Program-made: the position numbers and the translations under genes | NCBI GenBank assembly: GCA_021154885.1 | Contig: JAJKHS010000063.1 | Coordinates: 1-64,000, forward strand | Reading direction: 5' to 3' | Source: Thermoanaerobaculum sp. | GTDB lineage: Bacteria > Acidobacteriota > Thermoanaerobaculia > Multivoradales > UBA5704 | DNA length: 64,000 nucleotides | Notes under the pieces: generated by a model | The model's input: the letters and a program-made list of their open reading frames with translations, nothing else | Database searches by the model: none | What the model was told of the DNA's origin: nothing | Shown here: in pieces, positions 7,171 through 14,572 of the stretch | How positions within the stretch are numbered: position 1 is the first letter of the stretch | Layout: each line of letters opens with the position of its first letter

Positions 7171-10100
7171 TCAAGAGCGAAGGAACTCTTTTCTGAAGAT
7201 CTCCGGGATCCTGAGACCCGACAGCGCTGACACGTCGGACACCGCCGTCCTGGAGAGAGCAACCCGCAAGCCGCTCAGACCCGACAGCGCTGACACGTCG
7301 GACACCGGCGTCCCGAAGAGATCAAGATTCTGCAAGCCGCTCAGACGCGACAGCGCGGACACGTCGGACACCCGCGTCCCGGAGAGAAAAAGAGTCTCCA
7401 AGCCGCTCAGACCCGACAGCGCTGACACGTCGGACACCACCGTCCCTCCGAGATCAAGTACCCGCAAGCCGCTCAGACCTGACAGCGCTGACACGTCGGA
7501 CACCGCCGTCCCGGAGAGATCAAGCAACTCCAAGCCGCTCAGACCCGACAGCGCAGACACGTCGGACACCGCCGTCCCGGAGAGAGCAAGCACCCGCAAG
7601 CCGCTCAGACCCGACAGCGCGGACACGTCGGACACCGCCGTCCCGGGGAGATAAAGCTCCTGCAAGCCGCTCAGACCCGACAGCGCGGACACGTCGGACA
7701 CCGCCGCCCCTGTGAGATCAAGTACCCGCAAGCCGCTTAGGCCGGACAATGGACTGAGATCAGAAATCTGCGATCGAACTCCAGCAGATAAACTCTTCCC
7801 TTCCAGGAGTTGCTCTTGAATGGCTTTTAGAGATAGGGGATTGACTGCCTGGCAGAGCTCGGATACCACCGAGGCTCGTCGATCCTCGAGATATCCTTCC
7901 AAGAGAGCCCGAGCACGTGGAGTTCCGATCAGGCGAAGGGCGCGCACACAGGCTGCGGCTTCTCGGGCTCTCAGCGCTCTCTTGAATTTCAGAAACGGGA
8001 CTGCCATCTCCCCAGCCCTCGCCAGCGCCTCAGCGTCCGCAATGCTTTTCGGCGGAAGGTACTTGCTGGCGATCTCGTCAAGCTCCTTCTCAATCTGCCG
8101 GCTGACGAAGAGCGAGCCCCCTCGGGCCTGAAGCGCGAGGAGCTGATAGCCACGGCTTTCAGGAGTCTTCCCCGCCTCGGCGGCGCGGACCAGCAAGCGG
8201 CGGATGACTTCCTCGGCGAAGTCCCGCCGCGTCGTCGCCACGGCGAACAACACGACCCTCTGCCAGGTGGAGTCGAGGGCATGCTCGGCCAGAATACCAG
8301 CATCTCCAGAGCTTGCGAACCGCTCTCCCGCCAGGTACTCCTTGAACGTGTTGTGGATGAAATCAAGGTGGCCCGGTTTGGTTTCGCGGAGCATGCCGCT
8401 GCGCTCGACCAGAGTCGAACAAACGACCTCCGCATTGTCCGCGGATTGTCCGGCCAGCGAGCGAAGCGCCTCACCCACCTTTTCCTGCGCTCGCTCTGTG
8501 GTAATGGTCGATTCGCCGTTCAAGACCATCGAGTGGGCGATCTCCTGCACGATGATGCGCTTTTGCGGATAGCTCAGGCTCCGATAGGGCTCGGGAAACT
8601 CGGACAGATCGAGGCCGCTCTCCCGCTCCCGCCGATGCAACAAGACATGGCAGAGAGACTCACAGAGCTCCGATTGGCTCTCCGGGAGCCTCTGGCCTCG
8701 GTCCCGGTGCAAGGCGCAGATCATGGCGCAGAGGAGAGGGTTCGTGGCGAGCCGGGCGACGGGCGGATTTTCGGGAAGCTGCTGCTTCAGCTCGGCGGCC
8801 AACCGGGGCAGATCAGCGGCGGGCTTGCCCAACCGGCCCAGCTCGATCGCCACGGCTTCGTGCCATTTGTCGATGAAGCGGGACCGGTCCAACTCGGACA
8901 TAGGGTTCACCCGGGCTTCACGGAACCCAAGAGGGCTGAGCCAGTCGGGAGGGACCGCTTCGGGCCGGCTGCTGACCAGGAAGAGGTTTTTCGGATAGGC
9001 GTTGACGATGGCTTCGATCTCCCGCCGGACGGTTTCGCGATGGAGATTGGGAATCTCGTCGATGCCGTCGATGAGGAGAAGCCCGCGGCCGGCGAGTAGG
9101 ACGGAGCGGACCCAGGCGACCGGAGGAGAGCCGATCTCCTTCGCGAGCATTGTGGGGAAGTGCTCCGGCGATGGCAACTTACCGCCTTTACAATCTCTTA
9201 GGCGCAGCAGGAAGGGGAGTTTGAAAAGCCACATTGGTAGACCGCCAGCTTCCTTCGATTCGGAAGGAAGACCAGCAGAGCCAGCTCTAAGAGCAGGCCA
9301 TTTCTCTACGATCCTTGTCAGCCATCCGCCTGACCTACCCTCCAAGAAGAGCCGGCCCTCCGCCATGGAACCTGAGAAGCCTTCACAAATATGAAGGAAG
9401 TCATGAGAACTGAGGTTTTTGAGAGAGTAGAATAAACCTTGAGCTGCCTGGATCGCAGTCCAGCGGAAAAGCGTGCTCTTCCCGCTCCCCGCCTCTCCAC
9501 GGATCAGGAGCCGGCCGGTCTCTTCATCCAGGCTCGACAAGACCGTTCCCACCGGAACAGGCACGGCGTCTTGGTCCCTCGAACCAGAGGTCGTATCAAG
9601 GCTGAGAGATACGTATGCGACTGAAAGAGATTGTCGTTTCGATTCGGGAGCGAGGTCGGCACCGAAGAGCTCCAAATAGTCGAGATTTCGTCCGATTGCC
9701 AGCCGATAGTCGAGCTCATACTGCCGACTCTCAGAATCGCTCGCCTGAAGCGCGACCCACTCCTCGATTCGCTTGACGCTCTTCGCGGTCTCACCGACCA
9801 TGTCCTCCAGGCGGGAGAGCCGCTGTAAGCTCTCCTTGACCTGAGTCACCTCAAAGCGAGGCAGCTTCGCCGCGATCTCCACGACGTAGCGCACGATCTC
9901 GCCTAGTGCGCGGTCGTACAGCTCCTCCTCCGAGTTGGAGAACTGGCCACCAGGCAAAGGGTGGAGATGCTTGAGCTCGGCCTGGAGCTTCGCAGGGTCC
10001 AGATCGCGGCCAAGAAAGAACTCGGCAGAGATCTTGCCGTCCAGCGTGCCGCTGAGTTGGAAAATGACCGCCTCCACGCTGACTTGGTCGCGCTGGAACT

Positions 10101-10320
10101 CGTGCTCGAAGAGAGGCTCGAGCTGGGCCGCGATCCGCTCGCCGATCCTCTCGAACTGGCGCTTGGCCTCCTGGCGATCCAGAAAGCTCTCGATCCTCCC
10201 CTTAGCGACCTCGAGGAGGTCGTCGCCGATGGCCTCAGCGGGATCGCGAAGGTAGGACTTGAGGAGGATCTTCCCCAGGCGGGTGCCGAGCTTGACGACG
10301 AGGATCTCGGTAAGTGTCAT
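7171..10320 (-). CDS. NACHT NTPase with C-terminal leucine-rich repeats (NLR-like, probable defence protein)
   Basis: A 1049-residue STAND NTPase. Residues 1-210 are helical and charged, like the helical N-terminal domains of bacterial NACHT proteins. The NACHT module has the P-loop RGEAGSGKST (about 272-281) and Walker B LLLIDGIDEI (about 410-420), followed by winged-helix and helical regions (FIHNTFKEYLAGE near 660). Residues about 855-1045 are eight to nine 22-residue leucine-rich repeats of the pattern SDVSALSGLSGLxxLxLxGTxV. Bacterial NACHT proteins are known antiphage NLR-like sensors; the LRRs would be the sensing part. GGAG lies about 10 bases before the ATG. No separate effector gene is adjacent, so the N-terminal domain is the presumed effector. 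One repeat (RVALSRTAV) lacks a residue. Confidence 0.85.
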   Translation of the reverse strand: MTLTEILVVKLGTRLGKILLKSYLRDPAEAIGDDLLEVAKGRIESFLDRQEAKRQFERIGERIAAQLEPLFEHEFQRDQVSVEAVIFQLSGTLDGKISAEFFLGRDLDPAKLQAELKHLHPLPGGQFSNSEEELYDRALGEIVRYVVEIAAKLPRFEVTQVKESLQRLSRLEDMVGETAKSVKRIEEWVALQASDSESRQYELDYRLAIGRNLDYLELFGADLAPESKRQSLSVAYVSLSLDTTSGSRDQDAVPVPVGTVLSSLDEETGRLLIRGEAGSGKSTLFRWTAIQAAQGLFYSLKNLSSHDFLHICEGFSGSMAEGRLFLEGRSGGWLTRIVEKWPALRAGSAGLPSESKEAGGLPMWLFKLPFLLRLRDCKGGKLPSPEHFPTMLAKEIGSPPVAWVRSVLLAGRGLLLIDGIDEIPNLHRETVRREIEAIVNAYPKNLFLVSSRPEAVPPDWLSPLGFREARVNPMSELDRSRFIDKWHEAVAIELGRLGKPAADLPRLAAELKQQLPENPPVARLATNPLLCAMICALHRDRGQRLPESQSELCESLCHVLLHRRERESGLDLSEFPEPYRSLSYPQKRIIVQEIAHSMVLNGESTITTERAQEKVGEALRSLAGQSADNAEVVCSTLVERSGMLRETKPGHLDFIHNTFKEYLAGERFASSGDAGILAEHALDSTWQRVVLFAVATTRRDFAEEVIRRLLVRAAEAGKTPESRGYQLLALQARGGSLFVSRQIEKELDEIASKYLPPKSIADAEALARAGEMAVPFLKFKRALRAREAAACVRALRLIGTPRARALLEGYLEDRRASVVSELCQAVNPLSLKAIQEQLLEGKSLSAGVRSQISDLSPLSGLSGLRVLDLTGAAVSDVSALSGLSGLQELYLPGTAVSDVSALSGLSGLRVLALSGTAVSDVSALSGLSGLELLDLSGTAVSDVSALSGLSGLRVLDLGGTVVSDVSALSGLSGLETLFLSGTRVSDVSALSRLSGLQNLDLFGTPVSDVSALSGLSGLRVALSRTAVSDVSALSGLRIPEIFRKEFLRS
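7205..7750 (-). repeat. 66-bp tandem repeats encoding the LRRs
   Basis: About eight direct repeats of 66 bp (seen on the plus strand as AAGCCGCTCAGACCCGACAG followed by a shared ACACGTCGGACACCGCCGTCC stretch) encode the 22-residue LRR units of the NACHT protein. Variation is concentrated in the solvent-exposed 'xxLxLx' positions while the GTxVSDVSALSGLSGL part is nearly invariant at DNA level. The last full unit has lost one codon. This is a recombination-prone array, not a CRISPR. Confidence 0.85.
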
Positions 10321-10444
10321 TCCAGGGCTCCCAATCTATAATCGGACCGAACGCTCGCCAAGCGGTGGTCCCGAGCGGCTGGCTGTTCGCCTCGGTGACG
10401 AGCGCCCCGCTTTGCAGGTCATCCGCCTCGCGGCTCAGGAATTA

Positions 10445-10702
10445 GAGGTTACCCCATCCGCGAGTGAGGCCACCCCATCCGCGAGTGAGGCCACCCAATC
10501 CGCGAGTGAGGCCACCCAATCCGCGAATGAGGTCACTCCATCCGCGAGTTGAGGCACCCAATCCGCGAGTGCGGCCACCTCATCCAGGAATGAGGTCTCT
10601 CCATCCCCGAGTGCGGCCACCTCATCCGCGAATGAGATCTCTCCATCCCCGAGTGTGGTCACCTCATCCGCGAATGAGGTCTCTTCATCCGCGAGTTGAG
10701 TC
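10445..10702. repeat. 21-bp minisatellite with hairpin-forming units
   Basis: About twelve tandem units of 21 bp with consensus around ATCCGCGAGTGAGGCCACCCC. In the right half alternate units form perfect hairpins: ACCTCAT-6 nt-ATGAGGT at 10577-10596 and 10661-10680, and a near-perfect one at 10619-10638, spaced exactly 42 bp. Because 21 is a multiple of 3, both strands read as heptapeptide repeats (EATPSAS on plus, LADGVAS on minus), but neither frame has a convincing start or homology. It fills most of the 450-bp space between the NACHT gene and the Mur ligase; I see nothing else there except a GGCCGCGCGGCC palindrome at 10723-10734. Confidence 0.85.
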
Positions 10703-10771
10703 TTCAGCAGCTCTAGTGTATCGGCCGCGCGGCCTCTGGTGTACTCTCCTCCACCCGCTCGGGAAACCGCG

Positions 10772-12487
10772 ATGAAGCTTCTCGACTCACGACGGCTGAC
10801 GGGACCCAACCTCCTCCTCGACCGGGCAGGGGCGGTGCTCGAGGTGTCGCTGGCGCCGGAGGAGGCGGAAGCGGCCGTGGCGGCCTGGCGGGAGAACGTC
10901 CGCCGCATGCTGGGGTCTGTCGGCTGGCCGGGGGAGGAGATCGCCGTACGGCCTTTTCCGGGTGGCGCGAGCCTGGCGATCTCGGCGCCGATCGACTCCC
11001 TTTACCCCGCCACTGAAGTCAACGAGTGGGCCTGGGCCGCGGCCGAGGCGGTCGTGAAGGGCGCGCCGGCACCGGATTTAGAGGAAGCGACGGAGGGGCT
11101 GCGGGCGATGATCGCCAGAGAGGTGAATCCGCCTCTGCTCGCTCTGCGCGATGCCGCGGCGGCCCACGGAGTCTCCTTCCTGTGGGACGACCACTACGCT
11201 TCGGTGGGCCTGGGGACGGGATCGATCACCTGGCCGGTCTGGCCGGCGGAGGCGCTGCCCGATCCCGCGACGGTCGACTGGAGCGCCATCCACGATGTCC
11301 CGGTGTTGATGGTGACGGGGACGAACGGCAAGACCACGACGGTGCGCCTGCTGGGTGCCATCGCCGCCGCGGCGGGCAAGGTGTCAGGCCTCACCTCCAC
11401 GGATCACATCGAGGTGGGCGGCGAGGTGGTGGACCGCGGGGACTTCTCCGGCCCCGGCGGCGCCCGCATCCTGCTGCGCGACCGGCGGGTGGAGATCGCC
11501 ATCCTGGAGACGGCCCGGGGCGGCATGCTGCGCCGGGGCCTCGCCGTGACCGGCGCGGAGGCCGCCCTGGTCACCAACATCGCCGCCGACCATCTGGGTG
11601 AGCTCGGGGTCTTCGACCTGCCCACGCTGGCCGAGGCCAAGCTGGTGATCGCCCAGGCGGTGAAACCGGGTGGCCGGATCGTCCTCAACGCCGACGACCC
11701 CGAGTTGCTGACGGCGGCCGACAGGCTCGCGCGGCCCATCACCTGGTTCAGCCTCGATCCGGCGAATCCACGGATACAGTCCCACCTCGCCGCCGGGGGC
11801 GACGCCTGCTTCCTGAAGGACGGCGTCCTGATGCTGGCTCGCGGGGGCGAGCGGACGGCGGTGATCCGCGTCCATGAGATTCCGCTGACCCTGGGCGGCG
11901 CCGCCCGGCACAATGTGGCGAATGCATTGGGGGCGCTCGGCCTTGCCGCGGCGGCCGGGCTGCCGGTGGCGGCCATCGCCGAGGGGCTCCGCAGCCTGAC
12001 GAGCAATCTCGGCCGCGCCGTGTCGATGGAGCTGGGCGGCGTTCACGTTCTCCTCGACTACGCGCACAACCCCCATGGCATGGCCGCCCTCGTGGACCTC
12101 GCGAGGAGTCTTCCGGGGAAGCGGCGGCTCCTCGTCTTGGGTCAGGCCGGGGACCGGGACGACGAGGCGATCCGCGAGCTGGCCCGCGCCGCCTGGCCCT
12201 TACGCTCGGACCGGATCGTCGTCAAGGAGCTGCCGGAGATGTTGCGCGGCCGCGGCCCCGGCGAGGTCCCCACCGTGCTGAGGGACGAGTTTCTGCGGCT
12301 CGGGGCCTCGCCCGAGAGGATTTCCATCGCGAAAACGGAGCTGGAAGGGATTCGTGACGCCCTGGCCTGGGCCCGGCCGGGGGATCTGCTGGTCCTCCTC
12401 GCCCACACCCAGAGGGATGAGGTGCTCGGCCTGGTCGACCGCCTGATCCAGACAGGGTGGCAGGCGGGGGAGCCGTTGCCGGACTAG
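10772..12487 (+). CDS. Cyanophycin-synthetase-like Mur ligase lacking the ATP-grasp domain
   Basis: A 571-residue protein. Residues 1-170 (starting MKLLDSRRLTGPNLLL) look like a shortened version of the CphA N domain. The ligase domain has the P-loop GTNGKTTT at about 182-189, ILETARGGMLRRGL, NIAADHLG, VLNADDPE and VLLDYAHNPHGM, all closest to the CphA M domain, which adds arginine to aspartate side chains. The approximately 260-residue ATP-grasp (aspartate-adding) domain between the N and M parts of CphA is missing. It could ligate an amino acid to a preformed backbone or another Mur-type acceptor. I start at ATG 10772; the open frame extends 11 codons further. Its 3' end overlaps the convergent Rpn gene by 4 bp. 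Confidence 0.85.
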   Translation: MKLLDSRRLTGPNLLLDRAGAVLEVSLAPEEAEAAVAAWRENVRRMLGSVGWPGEEIAVRPFPGGASLAISAPIDSLYPATEVNEWAWAAAEAVVKGAPAPDLEEATEGLRAMIAREVNPPLLALRDAAAAHGVSFLWDDHYASVGLGTGSITWPVWPAEALPDPATVDWSAIHDVPVLMVTGTNGKTTTVRLLGAIAAAAGKVSGLTSTDHIEVGGEVVDRGDFSGPGGARILLRDRRVEIAILETARGGMLRRGLAVTGAEAALVTNIAADHLGELGVFDLPTLAEAKLVIAQAVKPGGRIVLNADDPELLTAADRLARPITWFSLDPANPRIQSHLAAGGDACFLKDGVLMLARGGERTAVIRVHEIPLTLGGAARHNVANALGALGLAAAAGLPVAAIAEGLRSLTSNLGRAVSMELGGVHVLLDYAHNPHGMAALVDLARSLPGKRRLLVLGQAGDRDDEAIRELARAAWPLRSDRIVVKELPEMLRGRGPGEVPTVLRDEFLRLGASPERISIAKTELEGIRDALAWARPGDLLVLLAHTQRDEVLGLVDRLIQTGWQAGEPLPD

Positions 12488-13392
12488 GCGAGGCCCATCT
12501 CTTCGAGGGAATGGGCGGTCAGAATCCGCTTGGCGAGCCGGGTGAGCCGCTGGAACGAGCTGATCTCTTCCACTTGCCGGCGCGTGCTCTCCGGAAGCGG
12601 TCCAAACCGCTCCGTGAGCTGCAACAGGAGAATCTCCCGCACTCCCTCTCCACGTCCCTTGACAATTCCCTCTATACGTCCCTTGTCCTCCAGCTTCTCC
12701 GACCAAGTCATCGTCACGGCTCGTACCTCCTTGTTCTCCCTTCGGGAGTGAAGAGCCTCGAACTCCGCCACCTCCCACGGCTCCAATTGTAGATAGTTTT
12801 CCACGCAGTCGACAAGTAGGAACGGATCGATCCTGCTCTTCAGCCCGGCAATCCGACGCAGGCAGGCCATCTTCAGCTCGGCACGGCTCCAGGAGCCGGG
12901 GTCCATGAGGGCCGCGAGAGCCCAGGCCAGGGTCTCGGGACGGGCGAGGTACTCCGCGGCGCTGCAGCCCTCGAGGCCGAAGGAGATGTACCGGAGCTCC
13001 GGGAAGTCCGGACCGAGACCGCTCTCCCGGGTCTTCAGGCAGACGCCGGGGTGGCCTCGCTTCAGGTAGATCACAATCGTCAGCACCGGCATGTCGTACC
13101 GGGCCTGGATCTGGATACGGTAGCGCCAGAGGCGCAGCTCCATCCTCGGGCTGGCCCGCGCCTCGATCTCGACGTGGATCAGAAGCGGGCTCCCAGCGGT
13201 CGTGCGGACACGGACGAGCAGGTCGAGTTCGCGCCTGCGGCCGTGCGGACCTTCGGCGAAGAGCTCCTTGTCCAGGAGCTCGGGCGCCGACAGGTCCAGC
13301 CGTTCCAGCGCCTGCGGCGCGACCAGGCGCAGGAAGTCTTCGAGGAATACACGCAGCAGTTGCTTGAAGATCTTGTCGTGTTGGGTGGCCAT
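12484..13392 (-). CDS. Rpn-family PD-(D/E)XK nuclease/DUF4351 protein, copy A
   Basis: A 302-residue protein of the recombination-promoting nuclease/putative transposase family. The N-terminal nuclease domain starts MATQHDKIFKQLLRVF, with catalytic elements in RRRELDLLVRV (Asp) and LIHVEIEA (E-x-E). The C-terminus is a DUF4351-like helical domain (LLLQLTERFGPLP). I start at ATG 13390-13392, where family similarity begins, although the frame is open for 43 more codons. It is nearly identical to the next gene upstream (13557-14429), but carries a 12-13-residue longer linker (LEDKGRIEGIVKGRGEG) before DUF4351. Rpn proteins stimulate RecA-independent recombination or act as nucleases in defence; the role here is unknown. 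Confidence 0.82.
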   Translation of the reverse strand: MATQHDKIFKQLLRVFLEDFLRLVAPQALERLDLSAPELLDKELFAEGPHGRRRELDLLVRVRTTAGSPLLIHVEIEARASPRMELRLWRYRIQIQARYDMPVLTIVIYLKRGHPGVCLKTRESGLGPDFPELRYISFGLEGCSAAEYLARPETLAWALAALMDPGSWSRAELKMACLRRIAGLKSRIDPFLLVDCVENYLQLEPWEVAEFEALHSRRENKEVRAVTMTWSEKLEDKGRIEGIVKGRGEGVREILLLQLTERFGPLPESTRRQVEEISSFQRLTRLAKRILTAHSLEEMGLA

Positions 13393-13556
13393 GGCGATCC
13401 CGGGAGCCGAGATCGCCGTCCATCGGCGCTCTCCCTCCGCCCATAAAGACGGAAAAAGCAGGGCCGATCTTGCAAGTGCCCGCCGGGCTTGGGTTTGCGA
13501 GGGGAGTTTCGAGCTATTCAAGGGGTGACTGAATCACCCCTCAGGCCGCTGACGAC

Positions 13557-14429
13557 TTAGGCGAGGCCCATCTCTTCGAGGGAGTGGGCGGTCAGAATCC
13601 GCTTGGCGAGCCGGGTGAGCCGCTGGAAGGAGCTGATCTCCTCCACTTGGCGCCTCGTGCTCTCCGGGAGAGGCCCAAACCGTTCCGTGAGCTGGACCAG
13701 GAGAAGGTCCTTCTGGCCTTTCGCGTTTTGCTTCTCCGACCATGTCATCGCCACGGTTCGTACCTCCTTGTTCTCTCTTCGGGAGTGAAGAGCCTCAAAC
13801 TCCGCCACCTCCCGCGCATCCAATTGTAGATAGTTTTCGACGCAGTTGACAAGCAGGAAGGGGTCGATCCGCCGTCTCAGCCCGGCAATCCGACGCAGGC
13901 AGGCCATCTTCAGCTCGGCACGGCTCCAGGAGCCGGGGTCCATGAGGGCCGCGAGAGCCCAGGCGAGGGACTCGGGGCGGGCCAGGTACTCCGCCGCGCT
14001 GCAGCCCGCGAGCCCGAAGGAGAAATACCGAAGCTCCGGGAAGTCAGGGCCGAGATCACTCTCCCGAGTCTCCAGGCAGACGCCCGGGCGGCCTCGTTTC
14101 AGATAGACCACGATCGTCAGGACCGGCGTGTCGTACCGGGCCTGGATCTGGTTGCGGTAGCGCCAGAGACGCAGCTCCATCCTCGGGCTGGCTCGCGCCT
14201 CGATCTCGACGTGGATCAGAAGCGGGCTCCCAGCGGTCGTATGGACGCGGACGAGCAGGTCGAGCTCGCGCCGGCGGCCGTGTGGACCTTCGGCGAACAG
14301 CTCCTTGTCCAGGAGCTCGGGCGACGACAGGTCCAGCCGTTCCAGCGCCTGCGGCGCAACCAGGCGCAGGAAGTCTTCGAGGAATACGCGCAGCAGTTGC
14401 TTGAAGATCTTGTCGTGTTGGGTGGCCAT
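13557..14429 (-). CDS. Rpn-family PD-(D/E)XK nuclease/DUF4351 protein, copy B
   Basis: A 290-residue tandem paralogue of the gene at 12484-13392, roughly 90% identical by eye over the nuclease domain. It keeps RRRELDLLVRV and LIHVEIEA, and has the same DUF4351-like tail ending LEEMGLA. It differs by a shorter linker (QNAKGQKD) before the C-terminal domain. I use ATG 14427-14429 by alignment with copy A. The duplicated segment extends upstream of both starts into the leader and the intergenic region, so the copies arose by recent duplication of a segment about 1 kb long. It stands 144 bp upstream (in plus coordinates, left) of the cphA2 3' end. Confidence 0.82.
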   Translation of the reverse strand: MATQHDKIFKQLLRVFLEDFLRLVAPQALERLDLSSPELLDKELFAEGPHGRRRELDLLVRVHTTAGSPLLIHVEIEARASPRMELRLWRYRNQIQARYDTPVLTIVVYLKRGRPGVCLETRESDLGPDFPELRYFSFGLAGCSAAEYLARPESLAWALAALMDPGSWSRAELKMACLRRIAGLRRRIDPFLLVNCVENYLQLDAREVAEFEALHSRRENKEVRTVAMTWSEKQNAKGQKDLLLVQLTERFGPLPESTRRQVEEISSFQRLTRLAKRILTAHSLEEMGLA

Positions 14430-14572
14430 GGCGATCCCGGGAGCCGAGATCGCCGCCCATCGGCGCTCTCCCTCCGCCCCATGAAGACGGAAAAAGCAGG
14501 GCCGATCTTGCAAGTGCCCGCTGGGCGTAGGTTTGCGAGGGGGGTTTCTGGCTATTCAAGAGGTGACTGAAT

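Larger units (their letters stand above)
12484..14570. repeat. Tandem segmental duplication of the Rpn gene
   Basis: Two direct copies of about 1 kb, 12484-13535 and 13557-14570, include the whole gene, its 5' leader and the spacer (both leaders share GAAAAAGCAGGGCCGATCTT and CTATTCAAG.GGTGACTGAAT). The copies diverge mainly by the linker indel. The high identity of noncoding parts indicates a recent event. Confidence 0.8.

Noticed and set aside
7205-7750. CRISPR-like array of regularly spaced repeats
   Set aside because: The repeats are contiguous 66-bp LRR codons in frame, without unique spacers or cas genes.
10435-10908. A minus-strand 157-codon heptad-repeat protein
   Set aside because: It is only the reading of the 21-bp minisatellite run into the antisense of the ligase gene; no start site support.
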